Of a DNA stretch of 35,518 bases, positions 1 through 8,599 are shown one piece after another. Numbering within the stretch: position 1 is the stretch's first letter; the number at the start of each line of letters is the position of its first letter. Under the pieces are notes generated by a model. That model did not search any database. It was not told the DNA's origin and was given only the letters and a program-made list of their open reading frames with translations. The DNA comes from Rhodobacteraceae bacterium HLUCCA08 (GTDB taxonomy: Bacteria > Pseudomonadota > Alphaproteobacteria > Rhodobacterales > Rhodobacteraceae). The stretch lies in NCBI GenBank assembly GCA_001314655.1, contig LJSF01000035.1, positions 1-35,518 on the forward strand, written 5' to 3'. Made by a program: the position numbers and the translations under genes.

Positions 1-231
1 CGGGGGCGTGACCCCCCGGGAGGATGCGCATCTTCCGTCCCTTGGCCCTGACGGGGGCTGTCTGCGGGACCGGCAGCCGCGAAGCGTCCATATGGCGCGA
101 GGGGATCTGCCCCCGCGGATCGATCGCGGCGCAGGATGCCGGCCGCGGGTGACCGGGCCATGACCGGACCGCGCGGGCCAGGCGCAACACCCGGCGTCTT
201 CGGGTCGGATGGATCCCGGGGGGCCCCGTCA
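1..231. other. Left-edge stretch with no confident gene
   Basis: I cannot assign a gene here. A plus-strand ORF of 42 codons runs from an ATG at 24 to a TGA at 150-152 and begins MRIFRPLALTGAVC, which looks a little like a signal peptide. Its only purine-rich upstream stretch (GGGAGG) touches the ATG, which is too close for a normal ribosome binding site, and the protein then loses any recognisable pattern. It could be a remnant, a small protein or chance in GC-rich DNA. A 5-bp inverted repeat (189-193 with 201-205) and several G/C runs are the only other structure seen. Confidence 0.4.
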
Positions 232-250
232 GGGGCGGCGGCAGCGCCCC
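232..250 (-). terminator. Possible hairpin after the mla operon
   Basis: A perfect 6-bp inverted repeat (GGGGCG and CGCCCC) with a 7-base loop lies immediately beyond the TAG stop (251-253) of the last gene of the minus-strand mla operon. There is no T run after it, so it would be at best a weak intrinsic terminator or an RNA 3' end stabiliser. Confidence 0.3.
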
Positions 251-601
251 CTAGGGCGCCGGGCAGCGTTCATAGGCGAAGGCATAGCCATCCCACAGCA
301 TGATGATCCCGGCGCGCTCGGCGGCCCGCATCACCATGGCGCGCTCGGTCCAGCTCTGATCCTCGCCGGAGCAGACCATGGTATAGAGCGTCGCGTCCAT
401 GTTCACCACGTTGACCGGCCGGGTCATGCGGCATTCCATGCCGACCCCGTAGAAGATCCCCGCCTCGATCCTTATCGCCGCGCCATCGACCCCGACGATG
501 GCGCAATCGGCATTCGCGGTCTGCCGATAGGTGCCGTCATAGGGCGTGGCCAGCGCCCCCGTCGGCACAGCGAGGAGCGCAGCGACGAGCCCCCGCCTCA
601 T
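251..601 (-). CDS. Small secreted four-cysteine protein, third gene of the mla operon
   Basis: I do not recognise a named family. The 116-residue product starts with a short Sec-type signal peptide (MRRGLVAALL, then a small-residue stretch ending near Ala18), so it is probably periplasmic. The mature part has exactly four cysteines (33, 57, 77 and 113), which suggests two disulfides, and little charge clustering. Its ATG overlaps the TGA of mlaC as ATGA (598-601), so it is translated by coupling with mlaC and is likely part of the same transcript. A role as an accessory to MlaA/MlaC is an inference from this position only. The reading frame is intact and the codon usage matches its neighbours. 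Confidence 0.75.
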   Translation of the reverse strand: MRRGLVAALLAVPTGALATPYDGTYRQTANADCAIVGVDGAAIRIEAGIFYGVGMECRMTRPVNVVNMDATLYTMVCSGEDQSWTERAMVMRAAERAGIIMLWDGYAFAYERCPAP

Positions 602-1209
602 GTCGCCCGCAGATCGCGGATCAACGCATCGAGATCACCCCCGCGCCGGTCCAGCATGGCGCCGATCTCGGTCCGTTCCGACAGCAGCATGTTCACGCCC
701 TCGATGATCAGGTTGAAGAACACCGGCCGCCCGGGCCGGTCGCTGACCCAGAAATCGGTCTGGAAGGGCGGCTCTCCGCGCAGCACGGTGGTGCAGCGCA
801 CCTCCATGAAACTGTCCTTGGGCCGGGTATCGTTGACGATGATCTCGCCGCCGATGAATTCGCGGAACCGCCGGCCGTATTTGCGCGACAGGTAATAGCC
901 GAAGGCCTCGGCAAAGGCGGATTTCTGGGCATTGCTGGCGCTGCGCCCGTCGACGCCCAGCGCATAGGCCGCCAGATAGGCGGTATCGGCATAGCGTTCG
1001 AAGATGCGCTGGAAATCGTTCAGCAGCGCCGCTTCCGACTGGCGCGATGCGATCGCGGCGTTGATCTCGGCCACGGCCTGGTCGACCAGCCCCCGGGCCT
1101 GCCCGGCGCTTTGCGCCAGGGCCGGCCGCGGCAGGGCGGCGCCAAGGACGGCGCCGCCGGACAGGGCCAGCGCCGCGCGGCGGGTGAAACGGGCGGGACG
1201 GGTCATCAT
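598..1209 (-). CDS. mlaC: MlaC-family periplasmic phospholipid-binding protein
   Basis: MlaC (Ttg2D) shuttles phospholipids across the periplasm between the outer-membrane lipoprotein MlaA and the inner-membrane MlaFEDB transporter. The product has 203 residues (about 210 is usual) and shows the family pattern of a helical first half (residues 40-100, including LNDFQRIFERYADT) followed by the strand-rich half with VNDTRPKDSFMEVRCTT and a C-terminal region around FNLIIEGVNMLLSERTEI. The leader carries a twin arginine (FTRRAALAL) before a hydrophobic stretch ending at ALAQS, so export may use Tat rather than Sec. The ATG at 1209 overlaps the mlaA stop as ATGA; a second ATG at 1206 is equally usable. 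No mlaFED genes are in the window. Confidence 0.9.
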   Translation of the reverse strand: MMTRPARFTRRAALALSGGAVLGAALPRPALAQSAGQARGLVDQAVAEINAAIASRQSEAALLNDFQRIFERYADTAYLAAYALGVDGRSASNAQKSAFAEAFGYYLSRKYGRRFREFIGGEIIVNDTRPKDSFMEVRCTTVLRGEPPFQTDFWVSDRPGRPVFFNLIIEGVNMLLSERTEIGAMLDRRGGDLDALIRDLRAT

Positions 1210-1991
1210 TCGAAACCTTCCAGGGACAGATCAGGGGAAAACGGGTCGATCGCATCGGCCTCGGGCGGGGCTTCGCCCAGTTCGAAGCGGCGGTTCTGCA
1301 GATAGGCGAGCCGGGCCTGGGCATAGCTGTCGGCGCTGCCGTAAAGCACGTCGTCGAAGGTTTCGCCGAACCGGCCGCGGGTGATGGCGATATCGGCGAC
1401 CCGCGCGGCGGTGCCGTATTCGACCTGGTGCGGCGTGCCGACCCGGCGCAGCGGATCAAGGGCGAAATCGACGATCCGCCCGGCCGCGTCACGCTCGGTC
1501 GAGGGACCCAGCACCGGCAGTTCCAGATAGGCGCCCTCGGGGACACCCCAGACGGCGAGGGTTGCACCGAAATCGGTGGTGTCCTCGGGCAGGCCGATCG
1601 CCGTGGCCGGATCGAACAGCCCCAGCACGCCGATCGAGGAGTTGATCAGGAACCGGAACGTGTTGGTCGCGGCGCTGTCGATATCGCCCTGCAGGATGCC
1701 GTTCACCACCATGCCGGGCAGCCCGACATTGTCGGCGAAATTCCGGACCGGCTGGGTGACCTCGACCGGGGCGGCGGTCATGACCTGGCCCGTCGGGCGC
1801 AGGACGGCACGGTCCAGCCCCTTGTTCCAGCCATGCACGACGCGATTCGTCGCCTCATAGGGGTCGTTGAACTCGGCCCCCGGCTGCGGCGCGGTGCAGG
1901 CGGCCAATCCGACGAGCAGTGCCGAAAAAGCGCAGAACACCCCTGGTTTTCGGCGGATCGAAACGGGCATTGGCAGGATCGCATCGGGCAT
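1206..1991 (-). CDS. mlaA: MlaA (VacJ)-family outer-membrane lipoprotein
   Basis: MlaA extracts mislocalised phospholipids from the outer leaflet of the outer membrane and hands them to MlaC. From the ATG at 1991 the protein has 261 residues; an ATG at 1970 gives 254. Either start leaves a lipoprotein signal with the lipobox LVGLAAC, whereas the open frame extends far upstream (to 2267) without a signal, so the long version is rejected. After the acylated Cys come the family motif FNDPYEATNRVVHGWN, then VRNFADNVGLPG and GDIDSAATNTFRFLINSS, which match the conserved MlaA core. It is the first gene of an operon with mlaC and a small secreted protein, and diverges from the type I exporter across about 157 bases. 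Confidence 0.93.
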   Translation of the reverse strand: MPDAILPMPVSIRRKPGVFCAFSALLVGLAACTAPQPGAEFNDPYEATNRVVHGWNKGLDRAVLRPTGQVMTAAPVEVTQPVRNFADNVGLPGMVVNGILQGDIDSAATNTFRFLINSSIGVLGLFDPATAIGLPEDTTDFGATLAVWGVPEGAYLELPVLGPSTERDAAGRIVDFALDPLRRVGTPHQVEYGTAARVADIAITRGRFGETFDDVLYGSADSYAQARLAYLQNRRFELGEAPPEADAIDPFSPDLSLEGFE

Positions 1992-2016
1992 GGTTAAAGT
2001 CGTGTTCCAGATAGGT

Positions 2017-2026
2017 CCGGATCCGG
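2017..2026. repeat. 10-bp palindrome in the mlaA / type I exporter intergenic region
   Basis: CCGGATCCGG is a perfect palindrome inside the 157-base region between the divergent mlaA and exporter starts. Such a site could be an operator, but ten-base GC-rich palindromes also arise by chance at this composition. I see no convincing -35/-10 pair around it. Confidence 0.25.
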
Positions 2027-2148
2027 GGAAAGTCAGCGGCGCCGACAATTGCGGCACGGCTTCGTGATCCGAAAGAGACATTTTCTTCATCGCCGCCCCA
2101 CTACAAGGGCCGGCGCGGGAAAAGGCAAGGGAAGGCGACGGAACGCTC

Positions 2149-3903
2149 ATGGCTGCACGGGACGCGACGCGGGCCGAAATCGCCGAAGGCCGGACCGAAC
2201 TGCGCGCCGCGCGGCGCCGGTCGCGGGTGCTGTTCTGGGCCGTGGGCCTGTTCAGCATGTTCGTCAACCTGCTGATGCTGACCGGCCCGCTCTACATGTT
2301 GAATGTCTATGACCGGGTGCTGGGATCGCGGTCGATCGAAACCCTGCTGGCGCTGACCCTGCTGGTCGGTTTCCTATACGGCATGATGGCGCTGCTGGAT
2401 TATGCCCGCGGCCGGATCATGGGCCGGGTCGGCGGCCGGTTCCAGACCGATCTGGAGGAACGCGTCTTCGGCGCGGTGATGCGCGCCCAGACCATGCACA
2501 AGGCCCCGGCCGAGGCCGCGACCGGTCTGAAGGACCTCGAAGGGGTGCAGCGGATGCTGACCTCGCCGGCGCTGATGGCCTTTTTCGACCTGCCCTGGAC
2601 GCCGATCTTTCTGTTCGGGATCTTCCTGTTCCATCCCTGGCTGGGCTATCTGGCGCTGTTCGGCGGCGGTATCCTGGTGGTGATCGCGCTGATCAACCAG
2701 TGGACCACGCGGCGCAGGCTGGCCACCGCCAATGCCGCGGTGATCGCCGCCGACCGGATGGGCGAACATATCCGCGCCGAGGCCGAGATGGTGCAATCGC
2801 TGGGCATGCGCGACGCGGCCTTCACGCGCTGGCTCAAGGCGCGCGAGGAAGGGCTGAAAGCCGCGATCGGGGCCGGCGACGCCTCGGGCACGTTCTCGAC
2901 CCTGACCAAGGCGTTCCGGCTGTTCCTGCAATCGGCGATGCTGGGCCTGGGCGCCTATATCGTGCTGCAGGGCGATCTGACGCCGGGCGCGATGATCGCC
3001 GGCTCGATCCTTCTGGGCCGGGCGCTGGCCCCGGTGGAACTGCTGGTCAACCAATGGGCCGTGCTGCAGCGCGGTTTCGAAGGCTGGGAGCGGCTGGCGC
3101 ATCTGCTGGGCGCGATCCGCCCGCTTGACCGGCGCACCGACCTGCCGCGTCCGCGCGCGATCCTGGAGGCCAACCAGATCACCGTCGTGCCGCCCGGCGA
3201 CAGCCACGCGGCGCTGCGCATGGTCAGCTTCCGGGCCGAGCCGGGCCAGGCGATCGGCGTCATCGGGCCTTCGGGCGCGGGCAAGTCGACGCTGGCCAAG
3301 GTGCTGGTGGGCCTGTGGAAACCGGCCGGCGGCCATGTCCGGCTGGATGGCGCGGCGCTCGATCAATACGACCCGGACGTGCTGGGCCGCTATGTCGGCT
3401 ATCTGCCGCAGCGGGTCCACCTGTTCGAGGGCACGATCAGGGACAACATCGCCCGCCTGTCGCAGGCCCCCGACGATGCGGGCGTGGTGGCCGCCGCGCG
3501 CAAGGCCGCGGCCCATGACATGATCGTGCGCCTGCCCGATGGCTACGACACCCGGGTCGATGCCGGCGGCGGGCGGCTGTCGGGGGGCCAGTTGCAGCGG
3601 ATCGGCCTGGCCCGGGCGCTGTATGGCGACCCGGTCATGCTGGTGCTGGACGAGCCCAATTCGAACCTCGACAACGAGGGGACGGTGGCGCTGAACAGCG
3701 CGGTGCAGGCGATGCGCGACGAGGGCAAGCTGGTCTTCATCATGGCCCACCGGCCCGCCGCGATCGCGGCCTGCGACAGCATCCTTTACATCGACGGTGG
3801 CGCGGCCCGCGCCTTCGGCCCCAAGGACGAGGTGCTGAAAAAGGTTCTGGCCAATGCCGGACAGATCGAAAAGGGCCAGGGCAGCGGGGGCGGCGTGACA
3901 TGA
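2149..3903 (+). CDS. Type I secretion ABC transporter (PrtD/HlyB-like permease-ATPase)
   Basis: This is the inner-membrane engine of a type I secretion system, which moves a protein with a C-terminal signal straight out of the cytoplasm. The 584-residue product has a six-helix-type membrane domain (about 25-320, starting [18 protein letters not shown]) and a nucleotide-binding domain: Walker A GPSGAGKS at 373-380, signature LSGGQ at 477-481, Walker B VMLVLDEP at 496-503 and switch His534. It lacks the N-terminal C39 peptidase-like domain of HlyB, as in the PrtD/AprD group (about 570-590 residues). Its stop overlaps the ATG of the HlyD-like gene (ATGA). No secreted RTX-type substrate and no TolC-like gene are adjacent, so the cargo is unknown. 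Confidence 0.93.
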   Translation: MAARDATRAEIAEGRTELRAARRRSRVLFWAVGLFSMFVNLLMLTGPLYMLNVYDRVLGSRSIETLLALTLLVGFLYGMMALLDYARGRIMGRVGGRFQTDLEERVFGAVMRAQTMHKAPAEAATGLKDLEGVQRMLTSPALMAFFDLPWTPIFLFGIFLFHPWLGYLALFGGGILVVIALINQWTTRRRLATANAAVIAADRMGEHIRAEAEMVQSLGMRDAAFTRWLKAREEGLKAAIGAGDASGTFSTLTKAFRLFLQSAMLGLGAYIVLQGDLTPGAMIAGSILLGRALAPVELLVNQWAVLQRGFEGWERLAHLLGAIRPLDRRTDLPRPRAILEANQITVVPPGDSHAALRMVSFRAEPGQAIGVIGPSGAGKSTLAKVLVGLWKPAGGHVRLDGAALDQYDPDVLGRYVGYLPQRVHLFEGTIRDNIARLSQAPDDAGVVAAARKAAAHDMIVRLPDGYDTRVDAGGGRLSGGQLQRIGLARALYGDPVMLVLDEPNSNLDNEGTVALNSAVQAMRDEGKLVFIMAHRPAAIAACDSILYIDGGAARAFGPKDEVLKKVLANAGQIEKGQGSGGGVT

Positions 3904-5201
3904 GCGGCACGGCAAAAGGCTGGTCGGCGCGGCGGCCGCTCTGGATCGGGATGATCGGCCTGGTGATCCTGGTCGGCGGTTTCGGCACCTGGTCGGTGCG
4001 CGCCACGATCACCGGCGCGGTGATCGCCACCGGCCAGGTCGAGGTCGAAAGCAACCGCCAGGTGGTGCAGCATCCCGATGGCGGCATCGTCTCGGAAATC
4101 CTGGTGCAGGAGGGCGATCCGGTCGCCGCCGGCGAGATCCTGGTGCGGCTCGATCACGAAGACCTGCAGGCCGAGCTGACCATCGTCGAAAACCAGCTGT
4201 TCGAGATCCTGGCCCGCCGCGGCCGCCTGTCGGCCGAGCGTGACGGCGCCGCGCAGATCACCTTCGATCCGCTGCTGCTGGAGGTCGACAGCCCGGTCGT
4301 GGCCGAGCTGATGGAGGGCCAGCAGCGCCTGTTCGAGGCCCGCGCCGAATCGGTCGCCAGCCAGCGCGAACAGCTGACCCGGCGGGCCGAACAATTCACC
4401 GCCCAGATCGAGGGGATCCGCGCCCAGCAGGCCGCGGTCGAGCGGCAGCTGTCGCTTCTGGGCGAGGAACTGGCCAACCAGGAATCGCTTCTGGCCGGCG
4501 GGCTGGCCCGCGCCGGCACCGTGATGGACCTGCGCCGCGCCGAGGCCCAGACCCAGGGCGAGGCCGCCGAACTGGCCGCCGCCATCGCCCAGGCCGAGGG
4601 CCAGATCACCGAGATCGAGATCGAGATCCTGCGCCTGGACACGACCCGCCGGGAAGAGGCGATCACCCAGCTGCGCGACCTGGGCTATACCGAGCTGGAG
4701 CTGCGCGAACGGCGCCGGTCGCTGCAGACGCGGCTGGCCCGGCTCGATATCCGGGCGCCGGTCGGCGGCGTGGTCTATGATCTGCAGGTCTTCGGCGGCG
4801 GGGCGGTCATCACCCCGGCCGCGCCGGTCCTGTTCATCGTGCCCCAGGACCGCCCGCTGGTGATCGCCACCCGGGTGTCGCCCACCGATATCGACAGCGT
4901 CAGGATCGGCCAGGAGGTCGCGGTGCGGCTGTCGTCGCTGGACCAGCGGCGCACGCCGGAACTGTTCGGGCGGGTGACGCTGGTTTCGGCCGATGCCTTT
5001 GTCGACGAGGCGACGCGGCAAAGCTATTTCCGGACCGAGGTCACGCTGAACGAGGGCGAGATCGCCCGCCTGCCCGAGGGCGCGTCGCTGATCCCCGGCA
5101 TGCCGGCGGATGCCTTCATCCAGACCGGCGAACGGTCGCCCATCGATTACCTGGCGCGGCCGCTGATGGACTATTTCGCCCGGGTGTTCCGCGAGGGGTG
5201 A
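3900..5201 (+). CDS. HlyD-family type I secretion periplasmic adaptor
   Basis: This membrane-fusion protein links the ABC exporter upstream to an outer-membrane TolC-type channel. The 433 residues show a short cytoplasmic N terminus, one membrane helix (about 13-33), a lipoyl/barrel-sandwich half (around [19 protein letters not shown], residues 55-85), a long charged coiled-coil region (about 95-280, rich in Glu, Gln and Arg), the second lipoyl half ([18 protein letters not shown]) and a C-terminal beta domain ending in a [13 protein letters not shown] tail typical of PrtE-like adaptors. The start ATG overlaps the exporter stop, so both subunits are made together. Confidence 0.93.
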   Translation: MSGTAKGWSARRPLWIGMIGLVILVGGFGTWSVRATITGAVIATGQVEVESNRQVVQHPDGGIVSEILVQEGDPVAAGEILVRLDHEDLQAELTIVENQLFEILARRGRLSAERDGAAQITFDPLLLEVDSPVVAELMEGQQRLFEARAESVASQREQLTRRAEQFTAQIEGIRAQQAAVERQLSLLGEELANQESLLAGGLARAGTVMDLRRAEAQTQGEAAELAAAIAQAEGQITEIEIEILRLDTTRREEAITQLRDLGYTELELRERRRSLQTRLARLDIRAPVGGVVYDLQVFGGGAVITPAAPVLFIVPQDRPLVIATRVSPTDIDSVRIGQEVAVRLSSLDQRRTPELFGRVTLVSADAFVDEATRQSYFRTEVTLNEGEIARLPEGASLIPGMPADAFIQTGERSPIDYLARPLMDYFARVFREG

Positions 5202-5264
5202 TTGCGCCGGCCGGGTGGTGCGGATAGCGTCGCCGCCGAACCGCCCCCTGATCCGGAGACCCCG

Positions 5265-5723
5265 ATGACCATCGACGCCCGCCTGACCGAGCTTGGCCTG
5301 ACCCTGCCCGACGCCCCTGCCCCGGCGGCGAATTACGTGCCCTTCGTGCAGACCGGCAGCCTGGTCTTCGTTTCGGGCCAGGTGTCGTCGGGCCCCGGGG
5401 GGCTGATCCTCGGCAAGCTGGGTGCCGACATGGACGTCGCCGCCGGCACGATCGCCGCCCGGCATTGCGCGCTGAGCCTGCTGGCCCAGGTCCGCGCGGC
5501 CTGCGGCGGCGACCTGTCGCGGCTCAAGCGCGTGGTCAAGCTGACCGGCTTCGTCAATTCGACCCCGGATTTCACCGACCAGCCCAAGGTCGTCAACGGC
5601 GCCTCGGACCTGCTGGTCGAGGTTCTGGGCGAGGCCGGCCGCCATTCCCGCAGCGCGGTCAGCGCCGCCGCCCTGCCGCTGGGCGTCGCGGTCGAGATCG
5701 AGGGCATCTTCGAGGTCGCCTGA
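5265..5723 (+). CDS. RidA family protein (enamine/imine deaminase fold)
   Basis: RidA-like proteins hydrolyse reactive enamine/imine intermediates made by PLP enzymes. The 152-residue product has the family landmarks YVPFVQTGSLVFVSGQV near residue 24, LKRVVKLTGFVNSTPDF near 88, and SRSAVSAAALPLGVAVEIEG near 128, where Arg129 sits at the position of the catalytic Arg of active members. It belongs to the longer RidA subgroup (about 150 residues rather than 128). The ATG at 5265 follows GGAGACCCCG and is preferred over the longer open frame, which would begin without a ribosome binding site. The next gene starts inside its stop codon (TGATG). Confidence 0.9.
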   Translation: MTIDARLTELGLTLPDAPAPAANYVPFVQTGSLVFVSGQVSSGPGGLILGKLGADMDVAAGTIAARHCALSLLAQVRAACGGDLSRLKRVVKLTGFVNSTPDFTDQPKVVNGASDLLVEVLGEAGRHSRSAVSAAALPLGVAVEIEGIFEVA

Positions 5724-6472
5724 TGCTGCCGCCCGGGTTCCTTGACCGTCCCTTTGCCCACCGCGGGCTGCATGGCGGCGCGGCGGTGGAGAATTCGCTG
5801 TCGGCGGTGCGGGCGGCGGTGGCGGCGGGCTACGGGATCGAGATCGATATCCAGCCCTCGGCCGATGGCGTGCCGATGGTGTTTCACGATTACGACATGG
5901 GTCGGCTGACCGGCCGGCCCGGCCCTCTGCGCGGGCTGAGCGCGCGGCAGCTGGGCGAAACGCCGCTGACCGGTGGTGCCGGCGATACCGTGCCGACCCT
6001 GGCGCAGGTGCTGGAAGCGGTGGCCGGCGCGGTGCCGCTGCTGATCGAGATCAAGGACCAGGACGGTGCGCTGGGGCCCGGGGTCGGGCCGCTGGAAGAT
6101 GCGGTCTGCGGCGCGCTGGCGGGCTATGACGGGCCGGTGGCGTTGATGTCGTTCAACCCGCATGCGGTGGCCGCCTGCGCCGGCGCCGCGCCGCGGATCC
6201 CGCGCGGCCTGACCACCTGCGCCTTCACGGCCGAGGATTGGCCGACCGTGCCGCAGGCCCGGCGCGATGCGCTGCGCGCGATCCCCGACCTGGACCGGAC
6301 CGGGGCCAGTTTCGTCAGCCATGACCGCGCCGACCTGACCGCCGCGCCGCTGCACGCCGTCCGCCAGGCGGGCCTGCCGGTCCTGTGCTGGACCATCCGC
6401 AGCCCCGACCGGGCGCGGCAGGCCCGGGCCGAAGGTGCGGCCCAGATCACCTTTGAAGGGTTCCGGCCCTGA
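5723..6472 (+). CDS. Glycerophosphodiester phosphodiesterase family protein
   Basis: Enzymes of this family hydrolyse glycerophosphodiesters to glycerol 3-phosphate and an alcohol, using a metal in a TIM barrel. The 249-residue product has the catalytic HRG (His13-Arg14) near the N terminus, the metal pair Glu40/Asp42 in GIEIDIQPSADG, the second catalytic His55 in MVFHDYDMGRLTG, and LLIEIKDQ further on, all in the expected order. No signal peptide is seen, so it is cytoplasmic, like UgpQ. The ATG shares its A with the TGA of the ridA gene. The link between the two genes is only positional. Confidence 0.9.
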   Translation: MLPPGFLDRPFAHRGLHGGAAVENSLSAVRAAVAAGYGIEIDIQPSADGVPMVFHDYDMGRLTGRPGPLRGLSARQLGETPLTGGAGDTVPTLAQVLEAVAGAVPLLIEIKDQDGALGPGVGPLEDAVCGALAGYDGPVALMSFNPHAVAACAGAAPRIPRGLTTCAFTAEDWPTVPQARRDALRAIPDLDRTGASFVSHDRADLTAAPLHAVRQAGLPVLCWTIRSPDRARQARAEGAAQITFEGFRP

Positions 6473-6514
6473 GGGGGGCTTGACCCGGGGCCGGCCTGCC
6501 CCACCCTAAGCGCC

Positions 6515-7702
6515 ATGGACGCCACGCCGATCGAAATCACTGTGCACCGCTCGCTCGCCGGTATCGCCGCCGCCGACTGGGATGCCTGCGCCTGTCCCGA
6601 GGCGGCCGATGGCGGGCGGCCCCATGACCCGTTCACCACCCATCGCTTCCTCAAGGCGCTGGAGGACAGCGGCTCGGTCGGGCCGGGCACCGGTTGGGAT
6701 CCGCGCTACCTGACCGCGCAGACCGAGGGGCGGATCATCGCCGCCGCGCCGCTTTACGGCAAATCGCACAGCCAGGGCGAATATATCTTCGATCACAATT
6801 TCGCCCATGCCTATGAAAATGCCGGCGGCCGCTATTATCCCAAGCTGCAATGCGCCGTGCCCTTCACCCCGGTCACCGGCCGGCGGTTCCTGACCCGGCC
6901 GGGGTTCGAGGCGCAGGGCATGGCGGCGCTGATCCAGGGCGCGGTGCAACTGGCCGCCGAGAACGGGTTGTCCTCGGTCCATGCCACCTTCTGCGACCCG
7001 GCCGAGGCGCTGGCCGGCGCCGAGATGGGCCTGTTGCACCGGATCGGCCAGCAATATCACTGGGAAAACCGCGATTACGCGGATTGGGACGCCTTCCTCG
7101 CCGATCTGAGCAGCCGCAAGCGCAAGGCCCTGCGCAAGGAACGCGCGACGGCGCAGGGCTTCGGCGGGCGCATCGTGCAACGGACCGGCGATGCGATCCG
7201 GCCCGACCATTGGGAGGCCTTCTGGATCTTCTACCAGGATACCGGCGCGCGCAAATGGGGCCGGCCCTACCTGACGCGGGCCTTTTTCGAGATCGCCCAT
7301 GACCGCTTGCGCGACGACATCCTGCTGGTCCTGGCCGAGCGGGACGGCCATCCGGTGGCCGGGGCATTGAACCTGATCGGGCGCGACGCGTTGTTTGGCC
7401 GCTATTGGGGCTGCACCGAACATCACCCCTGCCTGCATTTCGAATTGTGCTATTATCAGGCCATCGACCATGCCATCGCCCGGGGCCTGGCCCGGGTCGA
7501 GGCCGGCGCCCAGGGCGAACACAAGCTGGCGCGCGGCTACCTGCCGGTCCAGACCCATTCGCTGCACTGGTTCGCCGATCCCGGTTTCCGCGATGCGGTG
7601 GCAAAGTACCTGGAGGCCGAGCGCGATGCCGTCGATCACGAAATCGACGTGCTGACCAGCTATGGCCCGTTCCGCAAACCCGAGGTGGAGGAGCACCAAT
7701 GA
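6515..7702 (+). CDS. FemAB-like / GNAT-fold acyltransferase (PF04339-type)
   Basis: The 395-residue protein resembles the family described as peptidoglycan biosynthesis/recognition (PF04339, formerly DUF482), which has a FemAB-like double-GNAT fold; biochemical activity in the family is largely unproven. Supporting patterns are [19 protein letters not shown] near residue 32, [16 protein letters not shown] near 87, [21 protein letters not shown] near 108, and [20 protein letters not shown] with [12 protein letters not shown] near 200, followed by [16 protein letters not shown]. No signal peptide is present. The ATG at 6515 lies 42 bases after the previous gene. Its stop overlaps the ATG of the pterin dehydratase gene (ATGA). 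Confidence 0.85.
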   Translation: MDATPIEITVHRSLAGIAAADWDACACPEAADGGRPHDPFTTHRFLKALEDSGSVGPGTGWDPRYLTAQTEGRIIAAAPLYGKSHSQGEYIFDHNFAHAYENAGGRYYPKLQCAVPFTPVTGRRFLTRPGFEAQGMAALIQGAVQLAAENGLSSVHATFCDPAEALAGAEMGLLHRIGQQYHWENRDYADWDAFLADLSSRKRKALRKERATAQGFGGRIVQRTGDAIRPDHWEAFWIFYQDTGARKWGRPYLTRAFFEIAHDRLRDDILLVLAERDGHPVAGALNLIGRDALFGRYWGCTEHHPCLHFELCYYQAIDHAIARGLARVEAGAQGEHKLARGYLPVQTHSLHWFADPGFRDAVAKYLEAERDAVDHEIDVLTSYGPFRKPEVEEHQ

Positions 7703-7995
7703 CCGACAAGCTGACCCTGTCCGAACGGGCCGAACACATGCCCGCGCTGGAGGCCGCCGGCTGGCGCCACGACAGCGACCGCGACGCGATCACCAAGACC
7801 TATCAGTTCGCGGATTTCGTCGCCGCCTTCGGCTTCATGACCCGCGCCGCGCTGCAGGCGGAAAAGATGAACCACCATCCCGAATGGTTCAATGTCTACA
7901 AGACCGTCAAGGTCACACTGACCACCCATGACGCCGACGGGCTGAGCGCGCTCGACGTCAAGCTGGCCCAGCGGATGGACGCGCTGGCGGGGTAG
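7699..7995 (+). CDS. phhB: Pterin-4a-carbinolamine dehydratase
   Basis: This small enzyme dehydrates 4a-hydroxytetrahydrobiopterin, recycling the cofactor of aromatic amino-acid hydroxylases; in bacteria lacking the hydroxylase it may serve pterin (including molybdopterin) metabolism. The 98 residues carry the active-site signature [22 protein letters not shown] (residues 55-76, catalytic His59 and His60) and the C-terminal [13 protein letters not shown] helix. The ATG overlaps the stop of the acyltransferase gene, so translation is coupled. No phhA hydroxylase gene is in the window, so the physiological substrate is not resolved here. Confidence 0.93.
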   Translation: MTDKLTLSERAEHMPALEAAGWRHDSDRDAITKTYQFADFVAAFGFMTRAALQAEKMNHHPEWFNVYKTVKVTLTTHDADGLSALDVKLAQRMDALAG

Positions 7996-8020
7996 GGCGG
8001 GCCGAACCGGCAGCCCGCCC
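7995..8020. terminator. Hairpin between convergent phhB and peroxiredoxin genes
   Basis: GGGCGGGC (7995-8002) and GCCCGCCC (8013-8020) form a perfect 8-bp inverted repeat with a 10-base loop. It begins at the last base of the phhB stop and ends 9 bases before the peroxiredoxin stop, so it could serve as a bidirectional terminator. No T run flanks it on either strand. Confidence 0.5.
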
Positions 8021-8029
8021 GAGGCCGGA

Positions 8030-8518
8030 TCAGAGCTTTTCCAGCAGCGCCTCGCCGGCCGAGACGGTGCATTCGCCGGGGCTGTCCTCGACCTGGATCA
8101 CCTTGACCTCGCCGTTTTCGGCCAGCAGCGCATAGCGCTGCGACCGGTCATAGAGCCCGGCGGGCGGGGCGGTGAAATCGAGGCCCATGGCCTTGGTCAG
8201 CGCCGCACCGCTATCGGCCAGCATGGTGATCCCGGCATCGCCCGCGCCGGTGGCCTGGTCCCAGGCCTGCATCACGAAGGGGTCGTTGACCGACACGCAG
8301 ATCACCGCGTCCACGCCCTTGGCCGCGAACGCCTCGCGGGTGCGGATGAAACTGGGCAGATGGGCGTTGTGGCAGGTGCCGGTGAAAGCCCCCGGCAAGC
8401 CGAAGATCACCACCTTGCGCCCCTCGACCAGCGGCCCCAGCGCCACCTCTTCGGGGCCGTTTTCGCCCATCCGCAACAAGGTCTCCTTCGGCAGCCTGTC
8501 GCCCACGGAAATCGTCAT
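8030..8518 (-). CDS. Peroxiredoxin, Prx5 type
   Basis: This thiol peroxidase reduces hydrogen peroxide and alkyl hydroperoxides in the cytoplasm. The 162-residue product has the active-site loop PGAFTGTCHNAHLPSF, with peroxidatic Cys49 and Thr46, an Arg in YDRSQRYA that fits the third catalytic position, and a C-terminal Cys150 (SPGECTVSAGE) placed like the resolving cysteine of human PRDX5. Cys74 is a further buried candidate. The ATG at 8518 gives the family length; the open frame runs on far upstream but only as a shadow of the divergent gene. The 81-base divergent region holds a TACACT-like -10 candidate with a TTGCTT-like -35, which is weak. Confidence 0.93.
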   Translation of the reverse strand: MTISVGDRLPKETLLRMGENGPEEVALGPLVEGRKVVIFGLPGAFTGTCHNAHLPSFIRTREAFAAKGVDAVICVSVNDPFVMQAWDQATGAGDAGITMLADSGAALTKAMGLDFTAPPAGLYDRSQRYALLAENGEVKVIQVEDSPGECTVSAGEALLEKL

Positions 8519-8599
8519 CGTCCTGCACTCCCTGCAATTGCCTTCGCTGTCTCCCAAGGTAGTGTATGCCACCGGGCGAGCAAGCAAGGAGACGGCGCA

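Noticed and set aside
24-152. 42-codon ORF at the left edge as a real gene
   Set aside because: There is no properly spaced ribosome binding site and no signature beyond a vaguely hydrophobic start; kept only as a note on the region.
1992-2267. Upstream extension of mlaA to a 353-residue protein
   Set aside because: The extension precedes the lipoprotein signal and would bury it; it also reaches past the start of the divergent exporter gene.
3786-5645. Long minus-strand open frame (619 codons) opposite the secretion adaptor
   Set aside because: It is antisense to the clear HlyD-like and RidA genes, has no motif, and is rich in Gly, Gln, Arg and Asp as expected from reading GC-rich codons backwards.
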